Origin: Deroplatys truncata
Lineage: Eukaryota; Arthropoda; Insecta; Mantodea; Mantidae
Direction: 5' to 3'
NCBI GenBank assembly: GCA_030765065.1
Contig: CM060986.1
Span: forward strand, 72,161,573 to 72,225,572
DNA: 64,000 bases
A program made the position numbers and the translations under genes. Below, piece after piece: positions 23,067 through 33,879 of the stretch. The notes beneath the pieces were generated by a model that was not told the origin of the DNA, did not search any database, and saw nothing but the letters and a program-made list of their open reading frames with translations. Position 1 is the stretch's first letter. Each line of letters opens with the position of its first letter.

Positions 23067-24067
23067 TTTTTTTTCATTTTTTCTGTTGTTATTGTTGGAA
23101 TATTTCTGTTGTGACTCAGTAAGTGAAAATAACGAATAATTACAGAGATCTTTATAGTTGCTACTTGTGGCACTAGGTATCTTTGAGCACAGCAGCTAAA
23201 TATTACACCGTGAAACATAAATATTGTTTTGAACTGCTCGTGGCTCAAGAGCTTTTAGTAGAAAATTCTTATGAATTTTAAGTTGTCTTTGAGAAGCCGA
23301 TGGTCCATTAAGTAAACTGGATGTGCAGAAGCGGTAGCAGCCGTTGGAAGGAAAATGCTGTAGGTGGTAGCGAAGAAGACAAGTAGGTAGGCACATGTCT
23401 TCCCAGCAGCACTTTACGACCTAGACTAAAGCCAAGGTACAAGCAAAACTGTCAACAGAGCGGTGCCTTTGAAAACACGCTTACCAACGTTACAGTAGTG
23501 CTACATCGTCACCATCTTGGAGGAGGACTGGTATTTTTGCTCAGAGACTCGGATAAGGACAGTGCAGTCTGTTAATTGGACACTTTCTGTAAGAGAATAG
23601 CTTGTAGACAAAAGAAATAAATATGTCATGTAGGTTTAATAATATTGTTAAAACATTGTCTTGATGCCTAAACGAAACCTTGGATCCATCTGCATTTCTT
23701 GGTCATTTTAGTTTTGTAGAGCTGTTGTCATTATTGTTGTCCTACAAAGCGTCACGTGGGTGACATTTTAAACCTCCAATGACGATTTAATTAATTTCAT
23801 TTACCTCCCTCCACATTCCTTATGAATAGTGGCATCAGTTAGGGAGATCAATGGTGGAGCAATGTGCTTAAGTTACAAGAAATACTGATTATATTACTCT
23901 ACAAAAAAAGAATTACAACTGTCCTTTATATATAAGCATTTTAAAATATCTACCTGACAGTACAGGTGACCATAACGATCCAGAATACAACAGAATAATT
24001 AAAACAGAATAAATTACAGAAACAGAGTTGTTTAACTAAACAATTACATCTTAAAAAATAGAAAAAA
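23067..24067. other. No recognised feature
   Basis: The part at about 23270-23600 is less AT-rich than its surroundings, but its short frames match no family I know. Confidence 0.3.
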
Positions 24068-24885
24068 TCTTGTGTTACATTCATACAACTTTCTCTAGCC
24101 TCTATCGTTTATTAGTGGGTGTACAAATTATTCTTTTGAACGTTTATTTTACTATCTACTTCATTTTAATCGAGGTAAACATTTGCAGAAATAGCTATAT
24201 AACACATTTCGTTAGGGTACATAGGGTACAGTGATAGTCAAATGCTTAAGAACTGGACGCTCCATACCGTTTCCATACAATCGCGAGAAACAACTGAAAA
24301 TCAACGAAATTTATAAAGAATGACCAAGTATTGAACAAATCGAACATTAATAACGGATATCTCGGAAATGATTGACGCCTCAAAAATGATTATTTGAAAT
24401 AAATTGTGTGTTTTAAAGAGATCTACGAGTTTTGTGTAGTATGTTCTCGTCTATCGCTTAACGTTTACATGTTATTATACAAGATTATACTAAATTCCTT
24501 CCGAACGAAAAGGACTTTACAGGCTATTTTCAGAACATTCAATATATGCATTTTATTTTTCATAAATATCTTTAATATATGGTATTTTAATCAAAATCTT
24601 TAGAGCCATATTTTAGAAAATGAAAATTTTCAACAAAAAAAAAAGTTCCATGTAGAGGATAGGGTTGGGAGATACTGAACTTAAATACTAGTTTCGTACT
24701 TATCCAACTTTTTATTTTTGAGTTATGCTGTTCACAGACACACACGCGCGCGCGCGCGCGGACGTTACCAAAAATGCTTTATTTGGATTCAGGGTGCTTC
24801 AAAACACGTATTTTCGGTGAAATCTTGGTATGGTGGAATGCAATACCTTCTCTACCTACTATGCCCGTCGTAGAGAAAGTAAAAA
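24068..24885 (+). mobile_element. Helentron-like element, full length
   Basis: It starts TCTTGTGTTACATTC with AACTTTCTCTAG and ends GTCGTAGAGAAAGTAAAAA. The usual tandem CA tract here is ACACACGCGCGCGC, listed separately. A short stretch after GGGTTGGGAG is deleted. Confidence 0.8.
24738..24761. repeat. Alternating CA/CG tract
   Basis: An uninterrupted purine-pyrimidine alternation with eight CG steps, at the microsatellite position of the Helentron-like family. Confidence 0.9.
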
Positions 24886-24898
24886 GTGCATCTAATTA

Positions 24899-24899
<1 letters not shown>

Positions 24900-24942
<43 letters not shown>
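24900..24942. repeat. (AAT)n microsatellite
   Basis: About 14 units of ATA/AAT directly after the Helentron-like 3' end. Confidence 0.95.
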
Positions 24943-25329
24943 GCATAAATGTAAATTTTAACATTTAAAATTTCGAGTATAAATGATTGTTTAATATTGT
25001 TACAGAGTCCTTTAAAATTGGGATACAAAATATGTTCTGAAGTTGTTTGATGAGCATACCAAGCAGTTTTAGGTAGTCGCTGGTAAATTTATAACACCAG
25101 CCACGAGCCCCAAAAAGCAGAGCTTTCACTTCCCATTCATTTGGAGGTATATTTTATCTCTTACTTAGGTGGGGAATGCATGGTCCGCAAATTGGCTGCT
25201 TCTGCTAATAATTTTCTTTTGTTTTACTACAAGTACTTCACATTTAAGAAAAAAAAAAGAATAATTGTTTTAGGTTAAATGTCTCGTTAGAATTTGCATG
25301 AAAATTCGGGAAACTGCTTCAGGTAATCT

Positions 25330-27180
25330 TGCCCACCCCATGCAGAAATTTAATTGACGCCCCTATTTATGAAAGTATTGTACTACCATCTGGAAGTTTT
25401 TAATGGTAAATCATCCCCTTTTCCTCTTATAGCTATAATTGACCCGTGATATCCCTAATACCGGATGAAAAATCCCCTAATGTTCAAGCAAATGGGTATC
25501 AAAGTATATTTGGTGGATGTATTTCGATTTCCTTAACCTCCCCTCGACAGTTTTCCAAATTCTGAAAATGTTGCGTAAAATCTAAGTGATTTTGGTGCTG
25601 AAATAAATAACGCAAAGGTGAAGTAATTTTCACATAATCACAGTAAATAAAATGTTAAAACTACGTACCCTCGTTTTGGTTATGTAGTTATTTAACAGCA
25701 TAAAGACTACACAGTTTGTATATTATATAGAAACGCTTTGCGTCAATATACAAGAAATGGAGCGAAGAAAGATTCCCCACTCTCAGGCTACCGAGCTAAA
25801 CACTATCAAAATGGCACTATCGAGAAAAATAATATTCTCATTTGTTATAAATATCGGTTGAATAGTTTCTGAAGTTACGGTGGACGCAATTTTTTCTCTT
25901 TATGTATATTGATAATGAACTCCATTACAACTTACAAATGAAATACCACAAGTTTCCCGCAAAAAATATTTTGGCATAAATATCGCATCCATATCATACC
26001 GTTATTGTAAGATACGGTTGTCTTTTGTTTTGATTTGTCTTCTGCATTTTAAGCGGTCATATATATGTAAATATATTGCTTAGAATGAAATATCCAGAGC
26101 TTTTGTCTTCTTTTTGCATGAATTTTCTCTGAACTCGCAATAACTTGTTTGTACGCTATGGCATTCTCAACGAAAAGTCAAAGCTGTCTTCGCAAGCATA
26201 TTCTTTTATGACTCCAACATGTTCATATTATAATATCCAGACCTTATAAAAGTTGTTTACTTATTTAGGAATTGTAACTAAAAGTTATAGCTTAAGTCAC
26301 CGAGTGGGATGTCTCAGACGGCAATGTCTATGCCCGCATTCGGGGGGTCCCAGGTTCGATTCCCGGTGAGCACCCACTCTGACCATGGGGCTTTTCGTGG
26401 TTTTCTGCTGGTCGCCTAGGCAAATGTCGGAGTGGTATATCTCCTTCTCCCCATTTCCACTCATTTCATCTCTACCTTTCACGTTTCAGGTGTGTCTTTG
26501 AGTCCTGCGGTGCTGGCGATATCGGGCAGATGGCGTAGTTGCTTGCGCATTGTAAAGATTTCTCCCCGTGAACGCCAGGGTGCACTGTCCCACCCTTTAG
26601 GGGCGCCTATCTCGGGATTCTTCGCCTCTACTGGTGCGCGGGTGTTCAAACTGGAAATATTAGGGACTCCTGTGTGTCTCTGTGGCCCGTCTGCCTGCGA
26701 ACCTGCAACCTCTAGCGGCTCCTTCACCTCATCCCTGCCTCCCTTGGGCTGTAGCCACAATAGACCTAGGTGTTCGCAGTGGCGAGGTGTTCTCCTCCAA
26801 TAAACACATCCTACATCCTATAGCTTAAGTCCATCGGGAAGAACAGAGCGTTTCAATGATGAAAGAATTATCAGCATTGGTTAAGTGGTTTCCCAGATTA
26901 GATACCCTATATACACTCTTGATATTTTATTAACTAGTTGCCTTACCTGGCGTTGCACGGGTGGCCGGTCAAATCTCAAATGACAAATTAATTGCATTGA
27001 CCTCGCTTACATTCTTTATGCAATTATTGTAAAACGATACAGAAAATCATTATGGTGAACCCTCTGCTTTAACTGTTATAAGTGTAAGTTCTCAAAGTCC
27101 CGTGAATAACCTTATTACAGACGAAAAGTCCCCTGATATAGAGGTTATAGTATAATATGGTTTCTAATGTGCAACGTTGA
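25330..27180. repeat. Old dispersed repeat, copy X, with SINE inside
   Basis: Several blocks recur in the same order at 28080-29215. Examples are CTTCCAAATTCT-like, TATTTAACAGCATAAAGACTACACAG (compared with TATTTAATAGCATAACGGTTACACAG) and GCATATTCTTTTATGACTCC. They lie at similar spacing, about 70% alike by eye. CCTTACCTGGCGTTGCACGG at about 26942 is a motif I have seen in many animal repeats but cannot name. No protein domain is visible. Confidence 0.5.
26299..26818 (+). mobile_element. tRNA-derived SINE, group B, full length
   Basis: The tRNA-like head carries box B GGTTCGATTCC (26353-26363), preceded by GGGATGTCTCAGACGG in the box A region. The body is GC-rich and ends ATAAACACATCCTACATCC. 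The perfect 13-bp duplication TATAGCTTAAGTC lies at 26286-26298 and 26819-26831. The long minus- and plus-strand frames across it are chance products of its GC content. Confidence 0.92.
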
Positions 27181-27215
27181 CATTTATCCACAATAATGGG
27201 ATAAGCCTCTAGACT

Positions 27216-27448
27216 AGGTTCAAACCCGGCGGAGGGCGATGGATTTGTTCGGGCACAAAAATCCTTAGGAAGGCTTCCTTCGGAAGGGAAGTAAAGTCGT
27301 GTCGTAGATTTACGGCACGTAAAAGAACCTCAATCTTGATAAAGACATCTCCGAGCAACATTTCCGGTCGTTCACGCCCAATATAGAATGGAACGCTAAG
27401 AACCATAGGAGTTAAAGAGCGTCCATAAATAAAACCCAATTTAATTTT
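27216..27448 (+). mobile_element. SINE group A, 5'-truncated
   Basis: It starts within the tRNA head at GGTTCAAACCCGGCGGAGG (box B intact) and follows the 20355 copy to GAGCGTCCATAAATAAA. Box A and the target duplication are not found. Confidence 0.85.
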
Positions 27449-28079
27449 CTCTAAAATCTGGGACATTCGAGTTGCTAAGTTCAATTCATAGCCGATAACT
27501 CCTCCCAAATACGCACTGTTACATTTATTGAGAAGGTTAGTTATATCTGTTACGTTGGTGCCTTGTGTTTATATTCCGACTTTGTGCGCCGACCATTTAC
27601 TCACCAACTGACGTATTGATTATAATATTAATTATAGTATATTATTATGATATTACTATTTATATTATTTTAGTTATAGTTATAATAAAACATAACTATA
27701 AGTTGTTCCTCATAATATTACAGTACAGTAATTAGTAACGTTTAATAACTTACGCAAGTAATATAAATTAAGTGCATTGCACGGTTCAGTTCTTAATTTA
27801 ACACTTAAGGTGCATCCAGGTTATGGGTAATCAGCGATTATGGCGAAGAAGGAAAGTGAGCCGAACTCTTGCACGGAAGAAAATAATATACATGCAGTAT
27901 AAATGATATGACAATGACTCATAATGCTAATAGAAGACCGAAATAGTGCTTCTTTTGCAAATGGATTGTCTGGTAATTTCTCTGGTTAAATATCTAGTGG
28001 CTCAAGTTAGAACGTTGACAACCCTGATATGCGGCATCAGCTATCTTTGTTTTCTAGTAACCACAGCTCCCTTGCACTT
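27449..28079. other. No recognised feature
   Basis: It includes ATTATAGTTATA-rich sequence around 27620-27720. No coding match. Confidence 0.3.
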
Positions 28080-29215
28080 ACGAAAAAATATATGAAACAT
28101 CGACGGATGTTGTATTTTTTTATTTCTTAAACCCCACTGCCTGTCAGTCTTCCAAATTCTAGAAATGATGTACCTATAGCCTTTAATAAATTTTATTTTA
28201 TCAGTGAAAAAATTAACTGAATAATTTTAGATAACCGCATTAGTTGAAATGTTGAACTTCTGTATATTCTGTTGGTCATGTATGTATTTAATAGCATAAC
28301 GGTTACACAGGTTTCACATAATACAAAAACGCCTGCCTTCAATATTCAACGAAATAGGAATGAAACTTTTGAATATGAAGACCCCATCCTCTAGCCAACA
28401 GTTTAAACATTTTGGAAATGTAATTAAAAATATTGTTTGAAAGCTTCACAATTTTCTCTATTTACATCATTATTTAGCATAGCCTGGTAATGAACCTGAT
28501 GTAACATTCGTAGCAAATACATCTAAACTTTCTTACTTAGAGGTTATTCAGAGAATTTTGGCATCTAGAAGTTCGTTACATATATGTAAAATTAGAATAA
28601 AGTTTACTCATATTTTTATGCCATATTGTGATGTATGCAAGCATTGTTAAGTGCGTACGTGACCTTGGCCGCCTGGATTGGGGATTACGTAAGAGTGGTG
28701 GGGGTAAGCAAGCTTAGATAGCGTCCCACGCTGAAGTAGCGTGGCTTGGCAGTCAGTGAGTAGAGTCGCAGCAGGCAGGTTGTGTTGTTACGCGCTCCCC
28801 ATACACGAAGATGTATGGCGTCCTCGCCGACGGACATGAAGCTAAGGAGGTAATGTACCCGGCGCCTCCACCAAGATGTCGTGGCCTCGCCTTGTTTAAA
28901 TTGCTTAACTTCCTGGTACCTTATTAGCGAGTCGCTCTACCTCCCATTGAGCGAGTTGTTTAGAGCTCACGACAATATCCTGCACACATCTACAGTATTT
29001 AAATAAAATGCCAATCAAATAAATAAGTATTGCATACAACTAATTTCGTACTGTTAGAAGTAGAACCCGATTATATTTTGTTTTGTTGTGTCCCCTGTTT
29101 TCTAGTTGCTAAATCGTGACCATTTATATATTTTTGTCTTACGTTTCATAGTTCAAAGACTGTTTCGCAACCATATTCTTTTACGACTCCAGCATGATCT
29201 TATTCTAGTATAAGG
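28080..29215. repeat. Old dispersed repeat, copy Y
   Basis: It shares ordered blocks with 25330-27180, including GCAACCATATTCTTTTACGACTCC near 29169. A GC-rich island at 28640-28960 interrupts the similarity and has no counterpart in copy X. Confidence 0.45.
28640..28960 (+). other. GC-rich island; possible promoter and first coding exon
   Basis: GC content rises sharply against the AT-rich flanks. TCAGT at 28753-28757 matches the arthropod initiator. Downstream, an ATG at about 28814 opens MASSPTDMKLRR, and the codons run into AGGAG followed by GTAATG, a plausible splice donor. In another frame, an ATG at about 28811 opens MYGVLADGHEAKE to the same donor. No acceptor or second exon can be placed in the window. 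I do not recognise the peptide. It could equally be part of an unknown GC-rich repeat. Confidence 0.25.
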
Positions 29216-29230
29216 TGAGTTTTAAGTCCA

Positions 29231-30552
29231 CCGACAAACTTCAGAGGGTGATTCCTTACTGGAAATGGAGCTCAAAAGTTCATATCACCGTGTCCATGGT
29301 AGATGGCATGACGTCATTCTCTCATAACTTGCAGTAGGTATGCATGCATCTTGTGTATTGCGGATGGTGTTATTTAAGCAACTAGAAGCACAATGGTCCG
29401 GTATTCATTCCAGGAACAGGCGGGGTGGTGTTCGTGTATGGCCAAGCAGGTGGAAACGGTCAAGAGGCAGCACGGATTACTGTGCCACTTACCCTGACAG
29501 ACAGCACACCAACATCTCACAACATTTGGGGTCATTTTTCGGTGTTTATGCGAGCATGGGTCCTTCAGGACGGCCATGGACTGTGCGTACACCAGACGTG
29601 GAGGAACATATTCTCCATGATATTGAGAACAACCCTGGTACAAGCTCCAGGTAATTGCCCACCAACATGGTGTAAGTCAAAAGACAGTTATCTGTATCCT
29701 GCATGACAACCGCTATTATTCCTATCACCTCCAACGTCTGCAGGGTTTATCACCACCGGATTTTCCTCCACGAGAAGGATTCTGTTGTTGGTTTGTACAA
29801 CAGGTCATCACCATTTCTGTCATCAGCCCTCTTCACCGATGAAGTGGCCTTTGGTAGAGTTGGCATAATCGCCATCTGTGGGCTACAGAAAATCCTCACG
29901 GAATCTTGAAGCGTCTCATCAGCAGCAGTTCAGCATCAATGTTTGGGCAGGGATTATTGGCGACCGCCTGCTTAGACCAGTTCTTCTTCCACAACGCCTG
30001 AACGGGAAACGTATCTGGACTTCCTGCAAAAAGCTCTGCCCCCATTGCTGGAGAATATACTTTGGCAATACGACAGGCAATGTGGTCGCAGCACATGGAG
30101 CGCCAGCCCACATCCGGCACTTCAACATCTTTCCCAGACATTGGATAGGTCGTGGAGTTCCTGTTGTATGGCCTGCTCAATTATCGGACCTCCTGGATTT
30201 TTACTTGTGGGGGCATCTGAAGTGTACAGTGTGCCTGTTCCTGATGTCCAGACCCTTCAACAGTGTGTCCATGTAGCCTGTAACGATATTCGGACACAGC
30301 CCGGAACATTCGAACGAATGAGGCAATCTATGATGCGACATGTTAACATGTGCATTGCATCCCATGGAGGCTAGTTTGAACATCTGTTGTGACATGGATG
30401 GTACTCAGACCATGTGCTGTGGGCCATATACTCTTTGTTTAAAAACGCTCTTCAGTGCCATCTACCGTGGAAACTATGCATTTCCAGACACAGGGTGATA
30501 TGAACTTTTATGCTCCATTTCCAGTCAGGAATCACCCCCTGAAGTTTGTCGG
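29231..30552 (+). pseudogene. Tc1/mariner element with frameshifted transposase
   Basis: Long inverted repeats of about 60 bp bound it. They start CCGACAAACTTCAG on the left and match the complement of the right end through TGGAAATGGAGC and AAAGTTCATATCACC. The right flank is TA and the left CA, so a TA target with one mutation is likely. The transposase belongs to the insect family with an N-terminal HTH of the QRRF type. Recognisable segments are GRPWTVRTPDVEEHIL, YYSYHLQRLQGLSPPDFPPRE, ALFTDEVAF (first Asp), HQQQFSINVWAGIIGDRLLRP, FPRHWIGRG, DFYLWGHLK (third Asp), TLQQCVHVACNDIRTQPG and MCIASHGG. At the second catalytic motif a single-base deletion removes the Asp codon (the frame reads AHGAPAH or HMERQPT near 30090). 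At least four shifts occur. Confidence 0.92.
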
Positions 30553-30554
30553 TA

Positions 30555-30593
30555 GATGGTAACCACTACACCAAGGAGGACGACACTCCTTGG
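30555..30593 (-). mobile_element. SINE group A, tRNA head only
   Basis: The minus strand reads CGTCCTCCTTGGTGTAGTGG then TTACCAT, matching the first 35 bases of the SINE at 20355, box A included. The Tc1/mariner end follows immediately. The rest of the SINE is not found on the other side of that element. Confidence 0.7.
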
Positions 30594-31020
30594 CAATAGC
30601 GGGTGCCTTCTAACCTGTCCGTTAGCGCCCCGACATAATCCGTTGCTCAGCATCAGGAGGCGTGCCGACAACGTATCAAATGGCAGCCGTAGCTCTCGTC
30701 CAAATACCATGTTGGCCAGTGTAAAGCCAGTGAATTCGTTGATGAAGCTCAGTAAGCTAAGAGGAGCACTTTTCATGCTCCACCGTCTTAATATAACGCT
30801 CCACCTTTCCATCCTACTGTGGATGAAGGAGAGTGATAGGGATCTTGTATCCCGAGGCGCTGGAGTAGCTCTCGCATAAATTGTGCTCGAAGTTCGTCCC
30901 CTAGTCACTGGAGCTCCCGAGGTGTCCCAAATCGGCAGAAGGAGTTTGGGGCCCACGACTTGGCACGCAGATATCTCAATGTTTGCACCACATTCACTGC
31001 ATGACCAGTTGTCTTAAAAA
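30594..31020 (-). pseudogene. Gypsy-type integrase fragment
   Basis: Minus-strand frames contain FCRFGTPRELQ, FMRELLQRLGI, DGKVERYIKTVE and then INEFTGFTLANMVFGRELRLP. This is the order of a Ty3/Gypsy integrase core followed by the segment in which the host-virus-like RNA polyprotein family has TPANLVFGRELRLP. The HSDQG motif is broken by a stop (ELQ-stop-LGDE). Three frame changes occur in 400 bp. No LTR, RT or gag is attached. Confidence 0.85.
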
Positions 31021-31124
31021 CTCACTTATAGAACAGCACTTGATGTCGCATGAGAAACGCACTCACCAACTCACTTACTCACTGAATCAGTCGCGAAAAT
31101 GCGCAGCTATAATCCTCCACATAG

Positions 31125-31230
31125 TTCCAGAACGTTCAAGAGCGGGTAGAAGGGAAACTTCCAGAGGATTCTGGTTATCCCTTGTTAGCATTTCTCTCTC
31201 GTTTACGCTGGGCGAGAGCACTTATAATCC
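31125..31230 (+). promoter_or_regulatory. Two heat-shock-element arrays and TATA-like box
   Basis: TTCCAGAACGTTCAAGAG (31125-31142) is four contiguous inverted 5-bp units TTCnn/GAAnn. GAAACTTCCAGAGGATTC (31154-31171) is a second set of four units in 5-bp phase. A TATA-like CTTATAATCC lies at 31221-31230. HSF trimers bind at least three such units. Whether this is a retrotransposon promoter or a captured heat-shock gene promoter cannot be told. The downstream 60 bp are CG-rich (GGCCGGTCGATCGG). Confidence 0.5.
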
Positions 31231-31309
31231 GGCCAGTTGGCCGGTCGATCGGTCGTCGGTAGCTCGGCGTCTTCTGCCGACAACCGAGACCCATAGCTGC
31301 ATCACAATA

Positions 31310-31715
31310 TATAAATGTTCTCCGAGTGTGCTACGATCACCATCTATCCACTACCAGCAACATCAATGCAGAAGTCCTTCATGGTTTCATTTTAAGCCCC
31401 CTTCTTTACTTCTCTTATGTTCAAGATATGTCATGCGCTCCAAATTGCCAATACATATATTCCGAAGGCACGGTCATTTACACCAAACATTATTACATGG
31501 ATCATGCATGTCAACAACTTCGGTCCGCCCGAGATGGACTAACGCAGTGGTCTAAAAGATGGAGACTGAAAGCCAACGGAGATAAGTCAAAAAAGCTGTT
31601 GTATTTACCAAAAGATTTCCTCCATCCAGTATCAACACATATCCCTCTTAGTACATCAGCACGCTATCTGGAAGTTCTGTTGGGCAGTCCTTTAATCTAT
31701 AGACAGCCCCTGTAA
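31310..31715 (+). pseudogene. Jockey-like reverse transcriptase fragment
   Basis: The frame gives VLHGFILSPLLYFSYVQD (equivalent of the RT motif PQGS.L.PLL...Y..D), then IYSEGTVIYTK at the position of FADDT, DGLTQWSKRWRLKANGDKSK and ARYLEVLLGS. The catalytic YADD has become YSEG, so the enzyme is dead. Only the palm to thumb part is present. Later sequence to about 32100 may be more of the same LINE, but no motif is clear. Confidence 0.85.
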
Positions 31716-32519
31716 AGTGTACTAGACAGGGCATTCCAACGATTCATAGCACTATAATTATCGCCTTCAGAAGTTTCAATCCTTTGAAACTCATGCTTTT
31801 GAAATCTGGGGGACAGCATGAATAATTGCAAAACTTAATGGGATCCAACGATCTGTATGTTGAACCGTCACTAGCGCTGATTATCATATCATCAATGCAC
31901 CACCATACGAATATCTGTTCATGCCGATTATGTCAGCTATTACAACATAAATATCAGCTCAACCTTCAATTGCACCCTAATCCTCTGATGCGAGAACTCT
32001 TCAATTGATAGCTCTAGCTTCTTCCTTCCATTCACCTGTCTTCACCTCTGATGAAGGACGCATTTCAGCCATGTTCATACAACACCAATGGCATTCTCGT
32101 AAAGGCAATCTACGAACTGGTGTTGTATTAACGGTGTTCCGTAACGCCATCATATAAACAAATAAAATTAATTCTGTTTCAAACAGATTGTATTTCTATC
32201 AGTGTTGTAATATGTATGATGTAAACGTGAGATAGAGATACAATTTCACTTAAAACATAAATTCTACATGAGATGAGGATGTCATCTCTGTTCAAGAATC
32301 TAACATAAATGTATGTGTTAAAAATATGAGTTTTAACAGTGCAGAGAGCAACAAAACTATTATAATGCTTAGCTATGTGCATTAGTATCATATAATAATA
32401 CGCACATATATACATTTACCAATACTTCCCTTAGCCCAAATAAAATCTTAGTTTGAACTAGTGGAGTGTTTCTTATTAGTAGGTGTAAAGTAATGTTATA
32501 TTGTGTTTTAGTAGAAACC
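31716..32519. other. LINE 3' sequence or unassigned DNA
   Basis: Codon-like stretches (for example LNGIQRSVC near 31826) suggest RT thumb or later LINE sequence up to about 32020. The rest is AT-rich and unassigned. Confidence 0.3.
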
Positions 32520-33320
32520 AAAATTAAAAGTACCTGCAGCATTTGAAATTATCTTTAAACTATGATATGTTAATACTATTGAGATTGCCTTGGAGGTTTG
32601 CTGGGATTTATGAATAAAATGAGAATAATTAGTTGCGTGTCAAGGAATCTCATTAGTCATCACAGCAGCTTAGCAGTAGTGTATTGACAGAAGAAACCAA
32701 AGATCATGATTGGAGTCTGGTTGTGATACTGAATGTTTCAAATCTGATTCAACTTTCCAACCTTACCCCACCAATGGTTGGTTTAAAAGAAGATTTAATT
32801 AGCTATTAGCTAGAAGTCTGGATTTAAAAGCACTTTCCACATTGAAAGTTGCCTTTAGGATACAAATTGTAAAGTAACTAAAATTGTCTTGGAAACTCAA
32901 CAGAATGAATGAATTGAATGAAAAATCAGGGATCTCATCGCAGTAGTACAATGGAGCATTGGCACGGAAAGTCAAAGATCTGTGGTTCAAGCTCCGGAAA
33001 CGCACTGAGTTTTTCAAACTTGATTCAACATTTCAACTTTAACCTACTCAGGACCAGTTTTAAATAACATTTAAAACATGTATAGTAATGGTAATAGTGT
33101 GGTTAGATATCTAGAAATCCAGATTAAAAGTACTTGCAGGGTTGGAAGGCACTTTATATCCCAGTGTAATTGAGAATCCTTGGAGGTTTTTCCAGGTTTT
33201 ATGAATTAGATGTGAAGAGTTCAATGCATGTTTGGGTTTCTTGCAGCTTAGTGGTAGACCTTGGCACAGAAAATGTAAGATATTTAATTTCATTCCCAAC
33301 TAAGACAATATTTTTTAAAT
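32520..33320. repeat. Three degenerate tandem units with tRNA-like core
   Basis: Units of about 290 bp start near 32520, 32811 and 33111. Each opens with ATTAAAAGTAC-like sequence, followed by GAGGTTTnCTGGG, then a GCAGCTTAGCGGTAG-like segment. Unit 2 has GTGGTTCAAGCTCC at about 32979, close to a box B. The units are only about 65-70% alike, so the array is old. It may be a multimeric tRNA-derived SINE. Confidence 0.5.
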
Positions 33321-33870
33321 TTTATTCAGAAAAATAAAAATGTTCAGCAAATAATTTTCTTGTAGCACTCTTGTGGTAGTTCAAGGAACTTGTTGAAGTC
33401 TTTAAGTGGAATTTCAAAATTGATAACTCTGTCTTTGTTTTTCCAAATGTAAATTTGCTCCCAAGTGGTCACTTCCTGTTGCTTTGTTAATTGTTTAAAA
33501 AGAATAGGAGTGGAATTTAAATAATGATTTTTAGTCCAGAAATGAGTGGCCACTGCTGATGTTTCTAATTGTTTATATTTTAATTACTTAGGTATTACTC
33601 TTTTTTTCATGGTTGTTGAATTAAATGTTATCAATTCCAGACTTTTTGTTCGGGGGAATGGTATCCTTTGTTCTTTAATTCAACTCACCTACATAAACAT
33701 CAACAATGAATCATCAGTCAAACATAGGTTGAAAATGAAGATGATTGAACTCTGAAACATGTTCCTAGTTATTAGTATAAGCAGTCTGTAAAGATCACTT
33801 ATTGATTCAAATTCTTCCCCAAATGATTAAATTACACCAATGTTCTTAATCTCCTAAAAAGAAGAAACAA
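33321..33870. other. No recognised feature
   Basis: A 69-codon minus-strand frame (33344-33553, with KDRVINFEIPLKDFNKFLEL) looks protein-like, but I cannot assign it. It could be another exon relic near the GH31 pseudogene. Confidence 0.25.
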
Positions 33871-33879
33871 TTAAATTGC

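Noticed and set aside
24900-24942. CRISPR-like or satellite array
   Set aside because: A plain AAT microsatellite with no spacers. No CRISPR structure is present in the window.
26432-26803. A 123-codon plus-strand frame and 93-codon minus-strand frame
   Set aside because: Both fall inside the group B SINE with exact target duplications, so neither is a gene.
30525-30956. A 143-codon minus-strand frame as an intact gene
   Set aside because: Only part of it follows the integrase frame. The rest is out of frame, and it ends in SINE head sequence.
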